NCBI GenBank assembly: GCA_036272915.1
Contig: DATAXV010000027.1
Coordinates: forward strand, 1-55,780
Direction of reading: 5' to 3'
From: DATAXV01 sp036272915
GTDB lineage: Bacteria; Chloroflexota; Dormibacteria; Dormibacterales; Dormibacteraceae
DNA: 55,780 nucleotides
This document shows positions 1 through 7,837 of this stretch, one piece after another. Under the pieces are notes generated by a model, which was not told the DNA's origin, did not search any database, and saw only the letters and a list, made by a program, of their open reading frames with translations. Each line of letters opens with the position of its first letter. Positions within the stretch are counted from its first letter, which is position 1. A program made the position numbers and the translations under genes.

Positions 1-1006
1 GACGCATCTCGCGCCAGTCGACGTCGACGCGGACGCCGGCCGCCCTGGCCTGATCGACCCAGCCGCCGATGAAGCGGGAGACGTTCTCGCGGCCTTCCTC
101 ATTGCGGAAGATGGGCACGACCACGACCTGAACCGGCGCCACGCGGGGCGGCAGGATCAGGCCGGCGTCGTCGCCGTGGGCCATGATCAGAGCGCCGATG
201 AGACGGGTGGAGATGCCCCACGAGGTCGTGTAGCAGAACTCGCGCTCGTTGCGCTGGTTGGTGAAGCTGACGTCGTAGGCCTGGGAGAAGTTCTGGCCGA
301 AGTAGTGCGAGGTGCCCGCCTGCAGGGCCAGGCCGTCGCGCATCAGGCCCTCGATCGACTTGCTGCTCTTGGCCCCGGCGAAGGTCTCGCTCCGGCTCTT
401 CTGCCCGACCAGGACCGGCATCGCCAGCCAGTCCTCGGCGATCCGCCGATAGTACTCGAGGATCCGGTCCTGCTCCTCCCTGGCCTCGGCGTCGGTGGCG
501 TGGAAGGTGTGGCCCTCCTGCCAGAGGAACTCCGACGTGCGCAGGAAGAGACGGGTCCGCATCTCCCAGCGCATGACGTTGCACCACTGGTTGGTGAGCT
601 GGGGCAGGTCGCGGTGCGACTGGATGTAGCGCCGCATCACCGTGCCGATGATGGTCTCGCTGGTCGGCCGGATCACGAGCGGCTGATCGAGGTCGCTGGA
701 GCCACCCTTCGTTACCCACCAGAGCTCGGGGGTGAAGCCCTCGACGTGCTCCAGCTCCTTGTCCATGAGATCCTTGGGGATGAGCAGGGGGAAGTACCAG
801 TTCTGGTGGCCGCTGGACTTGATCATGTCGTCGAAGGCGCGCTGGATGTGCTCCCAGATGGCGAAGCCGTAGGGACGGATGACCATGCAGCCGCGGACGG
901 GCGCGTAGTCGGCCAGCTCGGCCTTGCGGACGACGTCGGTGTACCAGCGGTCGAAGTCCTCGGACATGCGCGTGATGTCCTTGACGTAGTCCAGCTGATC
1001 GGTCAT
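1..1006 (-). CDS. proS: Prolyl-tRNA synthetase, archaeal/eukaryote-type (partial, 3' end off window)
   Basis: Charges tRNA-Pro with proline in the cytoplasm. The visible 335 residues begin MTDQLDYVKDITRM and hold the class II core: a WEHIQRAFDDMIK segment, VIRPTSETIIG (proline pocket region), the motif-2 region LFLRTSEFLWQEGHTFHAT and the start of the anticodon-binding domain. The TSEFLWQEGHT pattern is typical of the ProS type 3 (archaeal/eukaryotic, also Thermus and Chloroflexota) rather than the E. coli type with its editing insert, which is absent. The ATG at 1006 has GGGAG about 8 nt upstream. The C-terminal part lies beyond base 1. It reads in the same direction as ispG and its operon, but about 11.7 kb of other genes lie between them. 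Confidence 0.95.
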   Translation of the reverse strand, partial: MTDQLDYVKDITRMSEDFDRWYTDVVRKAELADYAPVRGCMVIRPYGFAIWEHIQRAFDDMIKSSGHQNWYFPLLIPKDLMDKELEHVEGFTPELWWVTKGGSSDLDQPLVIRPTSETIIGTVMRRYIQSHRDLPQLTNQWCNVMRWEMRTRLFLRTSEFLWQEGHTFHATDAEAREEQDRILEYYRRIAEDWLAMPVLVGQKSRSETFAGAKSSKSIEGLMRDGLALQAGTSHYFGQNFSQAYDVSFTNQRNEREFCYTTSWGISTRLIGALIMAHGDDAGLILPPRVAPVQVVVVPIFRNEEGRENVSRFIGGWVDQARAAGVRVDVDWREMR

Positions 1007-1369
1007 TTGGAAGCTCCCGGCATGAGGTTGGGGTGATGGGCAGCCGCTCCGGTGGGGAGCGGGCGACGACAGGGAAGGATGAAGCCGCGCCTCAGCGCGG
1101 CCTGGTAGGGGCCGGGACCTCCCGTGCTCCGCGCGGGAGCACCAACCATCGCCCTACTGCCGTCGTCACGCGCTCATTATGGCCCGGCCGCAGCCCCCAC
1201 CGGGCCGGTCATGCGACTGCCGGCGACCGGCGCCAGGCAACCGATCGGAAGTGATGTCGCCCTCGCCGCCGAGGAGCCGCCACTGCGCGCTCGCCGGGGG
1301 AACTCCGTGTGAGCACACCCCGTCGTCAAGCGCAACCCGTGACAGCGGTCCGGGGCGGCCCCCCGTGGC
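1007..1369 (-). promoter_or_regulatory. Untranslated leader region of proS with nested hairpins
   Basis: A 363-base stretch without a convincing gene. Read on the minus strand toward proS it shows an outer pairing GTAGGG/CCCTAC (1157-1152 with 1110-1105) enclosing a perfect 7-bp hairpin GTGCTCC / GGAGCAC (1142-1136 and 1130-1124, loop CGCGC). A second perfect hairpin follows, CCGCGC-TGAG-GCGCGG (1100-1085), and then a pyrimidine-rich run. This alternation of structures is what an attenuated aminoacyl-tRNA-synthetase leader looks like. A TGGT inside the enclosed bulge (within 1141-1150) could pair with a tRNA ACCA end as in T-box leaders, but the canonical T-box sequence is not intact. A leader role is inference. 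Confidence 0.35.
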
Positions 1370-2776
1370 TCATGCCATCCGGTAGGGCTCGAAGTGTCGG
1401 ACCCCCTCCTCGATCGACACCGGACGTCCGACGTGGGGGAAGGCGCGCTGAGCGCAGGCGGGGCGATCGCAGACACGGCAGCCCAGACCGATCGGCGTGG
1501 CCGCGGCGGCGTCGGTGAGGTCGAGCCCGCTCGAGTAGATGAGACGCGGCGCATGACGGACGTCGCAGCCCAGCGCCACGGCGAAGGTCTTGGCCGGCAT
1601 CCCGTACCCGCCCGAGCCATGGGAGACGGTCCGCGCCACCCACATGTAGACCCTCCCGTCCGGCATGCGCGCCAACTGCGCCAGGATCCGACCCGGAAAG
1701 CTGAATGCCTCGTAGACGTTCCAGAGCGGACAGGTGCCTCCGATCCGCGAGAAGTGGAAGCTCGTCGCCGACTGGCGCTTGGAGACGTTGCCGGCCCTGT
1801 CCACCCGCACGAAGAAGAAGGGCACCCCGCTCGCGCCCGGCCGCTGCAGAGTGCTGAGCCGGTGGCAGACGGTCTCGAAGCCGACACCGAACAGAAGGCA
1901 GAGCCGCTCCACGTCGTAGCGGAAGCCCTCGGCCGCGCCGAGGAACGCGCCGTAGGGCAGGACCAGCGCACCGGCGAAGTAGTTGGCCAGCCCGATCCGC
2001 GCCAGCCGCCTCGATTCGCGACCGGTCAGGGTCTCGTCGTCGACCAGCCGGTCGAGCAGCTCGTCGTACTCGAGGAACGCCAGCTGCGTCGCCGCCTGGA
2101 ACGCACGCTGACCAGGCTCGAGAAGGGGCGAGAGGCGCAGGACCCTTTGGCGCGGGTCGTAGGAGCGAAGGGGCGCGCTCGCGAGATCGACGCCCTCGAC
2201 CACGCTGCGGACGCCGTGGCGCTCGCGGAGCAGCGTCTCGAGCCCCTCGGACATGGTCCCGATCGGCAGCGCGTCCGATGTCGCCACCCGCTCCGCCGCC
2301 TGGTCGAGCTCGGCGATGTGGTTGTGGCGCGCGTAGAAGAACTCCCGCACCTCCTCGTAGGGCTCCGGGACACGGGTTCGTACGGCATCGTCACCGAGAC
2401 GCGCGGCGAGAGCCTCCGACCGCGCGACCGCCTCTCGATACCGCCGGTGCAGGGTGACGATCGCGGACGCGACCGCGGGCAGGTTCATGGCCACCTCCCT
2501 GGCCTCGGCCAGCGGGACCTCCTGCCCACCCTCGGCGAGCACGTCGGAGACCGCGGAGAGGCGCCTGACCCCCTCGTCCTCGGAGAAGACCTGGAGGTCG
2601 ATCCCGAGGACCTCGCCGATACGGAGGAGCACCGGCACCGTCATCGGCCTCCGGTCGTTCTCGAGCTGGTTAAGGTAGCTCGGCGAGATGCCGAGCAGGC
2701 GCGCCAGCGCCAGCTGGGTCAGGCTCCGCTGCTCGCGCAGGCGGCGCAACCGGACGCCCATGAAGAGCTTCCGCAT
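1370..2776 (-). CDS. XRE-family/ScfR (RamB/PrpR-like) short-chain fatty-acid regulator
   Basis: Transcription factor expected to control propionate or acetate metabolism. The N-terminal helix-turn-helix is clear (VRLRRLREQRSLTQLALAR ... SPSYLNQLENDRRPMT). The middle is an IrrE/peptidase-like region without an obvious HExxH (LAFLEYDELLDRL). The C-terminal DUF2083-type sensor domain has cysteines in IGGTCPLWNVYEAF and GCRVCDRPACAQR; in mycobacterial PrpR/RamB this domain binds acyl-CoA and an iron-sulfur cluster. It diverges from prpD, which supports a role in the methylcitrate cycle. The frame is open up to an ATG at 2869, but those extra 31 residues are unlike the family and overlap the operator-like repeats. 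ATG 2776, or ATG 2761 with GGAAG upstream, fits better. Confidence 0.88.
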   Translation of the reverse strand: MRKLFMGVRLRRLREQRSLTQLALARLLGISPSYLNQLENDRRPMTVPVLLRIGEVLGIDLQVFSEDEGVRRLSAVSDVLAEGGQEVPLAEAREVAMNLPAVASAIVTLHRRYREAVARSEALAARLGDDAVRTRVPEPYEEVREFFYARHNHIAELDQAAERVATSDALPIGTMSEGLETLLRERHGVRSVVEGVDLASAPLRSYDPRQRVLRLSPLLEPGQRAFQAATQLAFLEYDELLDRLVDDETLTGRESRRLARIGLANYFAGALVLPYGAFLGAAEGFRYDVERLCLLFGVGFETVCHRLSTLQRPGASGVPFFFVRVDRAGNVSKRQSATSFHFSRIGGTCPLWNVYEAFSFPGRILAQLARMPDGRVYMWVARTVSHGSGGYGMPAKTFAVALGCDVRHAPRLIYSSGLDLTDAAAATPIGLGCRVCDRPACAQRAFPHVGRPVSIEEGVRHFEPYRMA

Positions 2777-2929
2777 CGCTCGCTGATCGCTGATCGCGCG
2801 CGGTGGATTCGCAAGATTCGCAGAAGAGCCACCCGTTGCTTCGCGAGCATTCGCTCTTTCAAGCGTCATTCAACCCGAGCCTTGCATATATTGCGAAGTG
2901 ATGCGTGAAGACGCCCTCGAGAACCGTCG
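2777..2929. promoter_or_regulatory. Divergent ScfR/prpD promoter with TTCGCAA-type operator repeats
   Basis: The intergenic region holds repeated TTCGC-containing elements: ATTCGCAA (2807-2814), ATTCGCAG (2816-2823), GCTTCGCGAGC (2838-2848), ATTCGCTC (2849-2856), and TTGCGAA (2891-2897), which is the exact reverse complement of TTCGCAA. An AT-rich TTGCATATATTGCGAA stretch (2882-2897) contains TATATT, a plausible -10 for prpD, and TATATG on the other strand for the regulator. Mycobacterial RamB/PrpR are known to bind TTTGCAAA-like sites, which resemble these repeats. Operator function is inferred from repetition, position and the divergent gene pair. Confidence 0.5.
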
Positions 2930-4420
2930 ATGATCATTCACACCGTCTGCGTGCACGCCTCGGAGGAGCGGCTGCCGGCGCCGGAACAGCTGGCCTGGAA
3001 GCTGGCCGAGGCAGCCCTCGATCCGGCGCCGGTCGAACCCGCCGTCGCCGAGATGGTCGGCAACCGGCTGATCGACGACGTCGCCGTCGCCGCGGCCGCG
3101 TTGGACCGGCGCCCCGTGGTCGCCGCACGGACCCAGGCACGGCCGCACGGGGCGGCGCCGGGCGCGGCCGTGCTCGGGCTTCCCGCCGGCCGCGTCTCGC
3201 CGGAGTGGGCGGCATGGGCCAACGGCACGGCCGTACGCGAGCTCGACTTCCACGACACCTTCCTCGGCGTCGAGTACGCCCATCCCGGCGACAACATCCC
3301 CGCCCTCCTCGCCGTGGCCCAGCATCGTCGCCGGTCGGGCGCCGATGTGGTGCGGGCGGTCGCGGCGGCGTACGAGATCCAGATCGACCTGGCCAGGGGC
3401 ATCAGCCTGCACGAGCACGGGATCGACCACGTGGCCCACCTCGGGCCCGCCGCCGCGGCGGGGCTCGGGGCACTGCTCGACCTCCCCGTCGAGGTCGTGT
3501 ACCAGGCCGTGCAGCAGGCGCTGCACGTCACCACCGCCACCCGCCAGTCGCGCCGGGGCGAGATCTCCAGCTGGAAGGCCTTCGCCCCCGCCTTCGCCGG
3601 CAAGATGGCCGTCGAGGCGGTCGATCGGGCCATGCTCGGGGAGACGTCGCCCTCACCCATCTACGAGGGCGACGGCGGCGTCATCGCGACGCTGCTGGGC
3701 GGACGGCAGGCGGTCTACGAGGTCCCCCTCCCGGCTCGGGGCGAGGCGAAGCGGGCCATCCTCGACAGCTGGACCAAGGAGTACTCGGCCGAGTACCAGG
3801 CGCAGGCGCTGATCGATCTGGCCAGGCGGCTGGGGCCGCGGATCGGGGACTTCGAGAGGGTCCGGGAGATCGTGATCCACACCAGCCACCACACGCATCA
3901 GGTCATCGGCACCGGCTCCGGTGACCCCCAGAAGTTCGATCCCGGCGCCTCGCGCGAGACACTGGACCACTCGGCCATGTACGTCCTGGCGGTCGCCCTC
4001 CAGGACGGCCGCTGGCACCACGAGAGGTCCTACACGCCGGAACGCGCCGGACGTCCCGATACCGTCGCGCTCTGGAGGCGCATCCGCACCGTCGAGGACC
4101 CGGAGTGGACGCGCCGGTATCAGGCCACCGATCCACGCGATCGCGCGTTCGGCGCCAGGGTCGTCGTCGACCTCGCCGACGGCACGCGGATCGAGGACGA
4201 GCTGAACGTCGCCGACGCCCACCCCCTCGGCTCCCGGCCATTCGGCCGGGATCAGTACGTGGACAAGTTCCGCACTCTCGCCGAGGGCGTCGTGGAAGAG
4301 GAGGAGCAGGAGCGGTTCCTCGACGCCGTGGGCCGCCTGTCCGAGCTCTCCGCGGGCGAGGTGGCGGGCCTGCTGCCCGAGGTCACCGGAGCCGGATCGG
4401 ACGGGCGGGGGATCTTCTGA
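2930..4420 (+). CDS. prpD: 2-methylcitrate dehydratase (MmgE/PrpD family)
   Basis: Dehydrates 2-methylcitrate in the methylcitrate cycle, which oxidises propionyl-CoA to pyruvate and succinate. The 496-residue length is normal for PrpD. The start of the protein (EQLAWKLAEAALD ... NRLIDDVAVAAAALDRRPVVAARTQA), the substrate-loop region ANGTAVRELDFHDTFLG, and HPGDNIPALLAVAQ are typical of the family, as are the later SSWKAFAPAFAGKMAVEAV and IHTSHHTHQVIG segments. It is the first gene of a prpDBC operon and its stop overlaps the prpB ATG by one base (TGATG). Its promoter lies in the divergent region shared with the ScfR-type regulator. Only a weak Shine-Dalgarno precedes the ATG. Confidence 0.93.
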   Translation: MIIHTVCVHASEERLPAPEQLAWKLAEAALDPAPVEPAVAEMVGNRLIDDVAVAAAALDRRPVVAARTQARPHGAAPGAAVLGLPAGRVSPEWAAWANGTAVRELDFHDTFLGVEYAHPGDNIPALLAVAQHRRRSGADVVRAVAAAYEIQIDLARGISLHEHGIDHVAHLGPAAAAGLGALLDLPVEVVYQAVQQALHVTTATRQSRRGEISSWKAFAPAFAGKMAVEAVDRAMLGETSPSPIYEGDGGVIATLLGGRQAVYEVPLPARGEAKRAILDSWTKEYSAEYQAQALIDLARRLGPRIGDFERVREIVIHTSHHTHQVIGTGSGDPQKFDPGASRETLDHSAMYVLAVALQDGRWHHERSYTPERAGRPDTVALWRRIRTVEDPEWTRRYQATDPRDRAFGARVVVDLADGTRIEDELNVADAHPLGSRPFGRDQYVDKFRTLAEGVVEEEEQERFLDAVGRLSELSAGEVAGLLPEVTGAGSDGRGIF

Positions 4421-5319
4421 TGGCGCCCATCATCACGACCGCCCAGGACAGGCGCCGGACGTTGCGCGAGGGGCTCTCCTCGCACCGCCTGCTCCGCTTC
4501 CCCGGCGCCTTCTCGCCGCTCGTCGCGGCCCTGGTCGAGGACCTCGAGTTCGATGGGATCTACATCTCCGGCGCAGCGCTCTCGGCGGACCTGGCCCTGC
4601 CCGACATCGGGCTGACCACGCTGACCGAGGTCTCGCAGCGCGGGCACCAGATCGCTCGGGTCACCAACCTCCCCGCCCTGATCGACGCCGACACCGGGTT
4701 CGGGGAGCCCCTGAACGTCGCCCGCACGATCCACGTCCTCGAGGAGCTGGGGCTGGCCGCCTGCCACCTGGAGGACCAGGTCAACCCCAAGCGATGCGGC
4801 CATCTCGACGGCAAGCAGCTGGTCTCACAGGAGGAGATGGTTCGCCGCGTGCGCGCCGCGGTCGGTGCCCGGCGGGATCCCGACTTCGTGATCTGCGCCC
4901 GGACCGACGCCGCCGCCGTGGAGGGACTCGACGGAGCGATCCGGCGCGCCCAGGCCTACGTCGACGCCGGCGCCGATCTCATCTTCCCCGAGGCGCTTCA
5001 CGACGAGCGCGAGTTCGAGCAGTTCCGGCGGGCGATCGAGGCGCCGCTGCTGGCCAACATGACCGAGTTCGGCCAGACCCCGCTGCTCGACGAGAGGACG
5101 CTCCAGGGGCTGGGCATCGACATGGTCATCTATCCGGTGACCACCCTTCGCCTGGCCATGGGGGCGGTCGAGTCCGGGCTCCGGACCATCCGCGAGGAGG
5201 GGACGCAGAAGGGCCTGATCGACCGGATGCAGCACCGCAGGCGCCTCTACGAGCTCGTCGACTACGAGCGGTGGGGGGAGCTCGACCGCGACGTCTACAA
5301 CTTCCGCCTACCCGATTGA
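4420..5319 (+). CDS. prpB: Methylisocitrate lyase
   Basis: Cleaves 2-methylisocitrate to pyruvate and succinate, the last step of the methylcitrate cycle. The 299-residue protein is an isocitrate-lyase/PEP-mutase superfamily TIM barrel with the signature KRCGH (catalytic Cys126), the metal site region IDADTGFGEPLNV, HLEDQVNP, and ICARTDAAAVEGLDGAI. The sequence NMTEFGQTPLL and the C-terminal helix are as in PrpB. The ATG at 4420 shares a base with the prpD stop, so translation is probably coupled. A longer open frame begins at 4105 inside prpD but is not family-like. The gene order prpD-prpB-prpC leaves little doubt about substrate. Confidence 0.95.
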   Translation: MAPIITTAQDRRRTLREGLSSHRLLRFPGAFSPLVAALVEDLEFDGIYISGAALSADLALPDIGLTTLTEVSQRGHQIARVTNLPALIDADTGFGEPLNVARTIHVLEELGLAACHLEDQVNPKRCGHLDGKQLVSQEEMVRRVRAAVGARRDPDFVICARTDAAAVEGLDGAIRRAQAYVDAGADLIFPEALHDEREFEQFRRAIEAPLLANMTEFGQTPLLDERTLQGLGIDMVIYPVTTLRLAMGAVESGLRTIREEGTQKGLIDRMQHRRRLYELVDYERWGELDRDVYNFRLPD

Positions 5320-5329
5320 GGAGGGTTCC

Positions 5330-6445
5330 GTGGCAACCGATATCCATCGCGGACTGGCCGGCGTCGTCGTCGATACCACGGCGATCTCGCGGGTGGTCGA
5401 GGAGACGAACTCGCTCACCTATCGCGGCTACGCGGTCCAGGAGCTGGCGGCGACCCGCAGCTTCGAGGAGGTCGCATACCTGATCTGGCATGGCGAGCTT
5501 CCCACCGCGGCGCAGCTCGCGACCTTCGAGGCGACGGAGCGGGCGCAGCGGGAGCTCGACCTCGCAACGATCGCCGAGCTCGCACGGCTGCCCGAGCTCT
5601 GCCACCCCATGGACGTGGTCCGGACCGGCGTCAGCGTCCTCGGCGCCAATGACCCCGAGGAGGCGGACAACCGGCCCGAGGACAACCTGCGCAAGTCGAT
5701 CTCCCTGATGGCGAAGCTGCCCACCGTCGTCAGCTTCGACCACCGGCGCCGGCACCAGCTCGAGCGGATCGCCCCGGACCCCTCGCTCGGCTTCGCCGAG
5801 AACTTCTTCCACATGTGCTTCGGGAGCGTTCCGGCGCCTGAGGTGGTCCGCTGCTTCGAGATCTCGCTGATCCTCTACGCCGAGCACAGCTTCAACGCCT
5901 CGACCTTCACCGCCCGGGTCATTGCCTCGACGCTGGCCGACCTCTACAGCGCCGTCACCGGTGCCATCGGCGCGCTCCGCGGGCCGCTGCACGGCGGCGC
6001 CAACGAGGCGGTGATGCAGATGATGCTCGAGATCGACGATCCGGCGAAGGTCGGCGCCTGGCTCCGCGGCGCGCTCGCCTCCGGGCAGAAGATCATGGGC
6101 TTCGGGCACCGCGTCTACAAGCACGGCGACTCGCGGGTGCCGACCATGAAGGAGGCGCTGCTCCGCCTCGTCGAGCGGTCGGGTGGCGAGCGCTGGATCG
6201 CCATGTACGACGAGCTCGAGCGGGCGATGGCCGAGGAGAAGGGCATCCACCCCAACCTGGACTTCGCGAGCGCTCCCGCCTACCACCTGATGGGCTTCGA
6301 TACGCCCATGTTCACGCCGATCTTCGTGATGGCGCGGATCACCGGCTGGACCGCGCACATCATGGAGCAACTGGCGGCGAACGCCCTGATCCGGCCGCTC
6401 GCCGCCTACAGCGGCGTGGAACAGCGCCCCGTCCCCGCCGGCTGA
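5330..6445 (+). CDS. prpC: 2-methylcitrate synthase (citrate synthase family)
   Basis: Condenses propionyl-CoA with oxaloacetate to 2-methylcitrate. The 371-residue protein has the citrate synthase active-site segments GPLHGGANEAVMQM, MGFGHRVYKHGDSR and the aspartate segment NLDFASAPAYHLMGF. The N-terminus GLAGVVVDTTAISRV ... LTYRGYAVQELA is typical of short Gram-positive-type citrate/methylcitrate synthases. The start is GTG 5330 with a strong GAGGAGGG about 5 nt upstream, 10 nt after prpB. Methylcitrate rather than citrate specificity is inferred from the operon. No clear transcription terminator is seen in the 137 bases downstream, only GC-rich imperfect repeats. Confidence 0.94.
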   Translation: MATDIHRGLAGVVVDTTAISRVVEETNSLTYRGYAVQELAATRSFEEVAYLIWHGELPTAAQLATFEATERAQRELDLATIAELARLPELCHPMDVVRTGVSVLGANDPEEADNRPEDNLRKSISLMAKLPTVVSFDHRRRHQLERIAPDPSLGFAENFFHMCFGSVPAPEVVRCFEISLILYAEHSFNASTFTARVIASTLADLYSAVTGAIGALRGPLHGGANEAVMQMMLEIDDPAKVGAWLRGALASGQKIMGFGHRVYKHGDSRVPTMKEALLRLVERSGGERWIAMYDELERAMAEEKGIHPNLDFASAPAYHLMGFDTPMFTPIFVMARITGWTAHIMEQLAANALIRPLAAYSGVEQRPVPAG

Positions 6446-6582
6446 CACCGGCGAGGCACCGCCGGCGGACGGGAGTCCTCGACCGCCCCTCGCGTTCCCG
6501 CGTCCGAGGACCGGGGCACGGCCCGGATCGTACCCACGAACATGTACGCGACCCCGCCGCTCAGCGATCAAGGAGACCGCCC

Positions 6583-6978
6583 GTGCAGATCATCCGACCC
6601 CGTCCCGACAGCCGGCCCGGCCCCGCCGATTGGTTCACCGGCAGCGTCTGGCTCGACGAGCTGATCTCGCTGCCCGCCCCCTCCCACCTGCGTCTGCTCA
6701 GCGTCCACTTCAGCCCCGGTGCGCGCACCGCCTGGCATCGCCACCCGGTGGGGCAGGCGATCCACGTCACCGAGGGCGTCGGCCGCTGCCAGCGGCGGGG
6801 CGGTCCCGTCGAGGAGATCCGCGGCGGCGACACCGTCTGGTTCGAGCCGGGCGAGTGGCACTGGCACGGTGCCGGGCCGGCCACCTTCATGACCCACACC
6901 GCGGTCCAGGTCACCGCCGAGGACGGGACCCAGGCGGACTGGGCCGACCACGTCACCGACGCCGAGTACGGGGCCTGA
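6583..6978 (+). CDS. Small cupin-domain protein
   Basis: A 131-residue single-domain cupin of unknown substrate. The metal-binding motif 1 is visible as RTAWHRHPVGQAIHVTEG and motif 2 as VWFEPGEWHWHGAG, so His and Glu ligands for a divalent metal are in place. The family includes small dioxygenases, isomerases and carboxymuconolactone-decarboxylase-associated cupins, and the sequence alone does not choose among them. The start is GTG 6583, preceded by AAGGAGA about 7 nt upstream. It ends 6 nt before the DUF4865 gene, so the two are almost certainly co-transcribed. It could belong to a detoxification or aromatic-degradation module. Confidence 0.85.
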   Translation: MQIIRPRPDSRPGPADWFTGSVWLDELISLPAPSHLRLLSVHFSPGARTAWHRHPVGQAIHVTEGVGRCQRRGGPVEEIRGGDTVWFEPGEWHWHGAGPATFMTHTAVQVTAEDGTQADWADHVTDAEYGA

Positions 6979-6984
6979 TCCGGC

Positions 6985-7572
6985 ATGTACGCGATGCAGT
7001 ACGAGATCACGCTGCCCGCCGACTACGACATGGGCATCATCCGCCAGCGGGTGGCGACCAGGGGGCCGCTGCTCGACCACTTCCCCGGGCCCGGCCTCAA
7101 GGCCTACGGCATCCGCGAGCGGGGGCGGAACGGCTCGCCCGTCAACCAGTACGCGCCCTTCTATGTCTGGGTGTCGACCGACGGCATGAACCGCTTCCTC
7201 TGGGAGGGCCGTGGCTTCCAGGGCATCGTCGCCGACTTTGGGAGGCCGCAGGTCCGGCACTGGACCGGCGTGGACGTGCTGGCCGGGCCCGCCCGCGGCT
7301 CGGTGCCTCGCGCCGCCAGCCGCCTCTCCCGTCCGGTGCCGCCCGGCGAGGACCCGCAGGAGGCGGTGGCGCGGGCCGCGGACGAGGTGGTCGCCATCGC
7401 CGCCCTGCCCTCCGTGCACACGGTGGCGCTGGCCGTCGACCCGAGGGACTGGGAGCTGATCATCTTCACCCTCTGGGAGGAGCGGGTGGAGGCTGGCGCC
7501 GGAACCCGCTACGAGGTGCTCCACCCCTGCCGCCCTGAGCTGGACGCGCTGGGTCCGCGACCCGTCCGCTGA
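6985..7572 (+). CDS. DUF4865 family protein
   Basis: A 195-residue protein of a family without known activity. It begins MYAMQYEITLPADYDMGIIRQRV, the hallmark start of DUF4865, followed by LDHFPGPGLKAYGIRERG and PFYVWVSTDGMNRFLWEGRGFQGIVADFGRP. The fold resembles a ferredoxin-like antibiotic-monooxygenase/EthD type, which is inference. No signal peptide or membrane segment is seen. It lies 6 nt after the cupin gene, a pairing that is common for this family, often next to tautomerases or LysR regulators (none here). A likely role is in oxidation or detoxification of a small organic molecule. Confidence 0.8.
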   Translation: MYAMQYEITLPADYDMGIIRQRVATRGPLLDHFPGPGLKAYGIRERGRNGSPVNQYAPFYVWVSTDGMNRFLWEGRGFQGIVADFGRPQVRHWTGVDVLAGPARGSVPRAASRLSRPVPPGEDPQEAVARAADEVVAIAALPSVHTVALAVDPRDWELIIFTLWEERVEAGAGTRYEVLHPCRPELDALGPRPVR

Positions 7573-7678
7573 GCGGCGGCAACGCGGCTATTGCTAACCG
7601 GTCCCGATCGTCGCACCATCAGGCCGAGGGTCTGTGGCGGTCCCAGGGTCACCAGAGACCCAGGAGGGAGGTTCCGGT

Positions 7679-7837
7679 ATGGCAGCTGTGGAGCGGCTGA
7701 GCGGCCGCTGGTGCGGTGAGGGGCGCGCGGACGGTGCCGCGTGCCTCATGCCTCAACCCGGCCCCGCGGCCTCGGATGTCAGGATGGTGGGCGTGAAGCG
7801 GAGCCAGCGGACCGCCCGCCACGGCGGACCCGCCTGA
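7679..7837 (+). CDS. Possible small ORF translationally coupled to the MBL gene
   Basis: A 52-residue open frame beginning MAAVERLSGRW at ATG 7679. A strong purine-rich GGAGGGAGG lies upstream with normal spacing, and its TGA overlaps the ATG of the downstream hydrolase (TGATG at 7835-7839). I recognise no domain. The Arg/Gly/Ala-rich composition resembles random GC-rich coding, so it may simply be a leader cistron that delivers ribosomes to the hydrolase start, which has only a weak ribosome-binding site of its own. The rest of the 7573-7836 gap shows nothing else I can name. Confidence 0.3.
   Translation: MAAVERLSGRWCGEGRADGAACLMPQPGPAASDVRMVGVKRSQRTARHGGPA

Noticed and set aside
1120..1170. 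A bona fide T-box riboswitch
   Set aside because: The AGGGTGGNACCGCG core is not intact and no specifier loop could be confirmed by eye, so only a tentative structured leader is reported.
2777..2869. Longer N-terminus for the ScfR regulator from ATG 2869
   Set aside because: The 31 extra residues are not like the family and overlap operator-like repeats; 2776 or 2761 fits the conserved KLFMGVRLRRLRE start.
5126..6571. Long minus-strand open frame over prpC
   Set aside because: Antisense to the citrate synthase-family gene, without domains or a ribosome-binding site.
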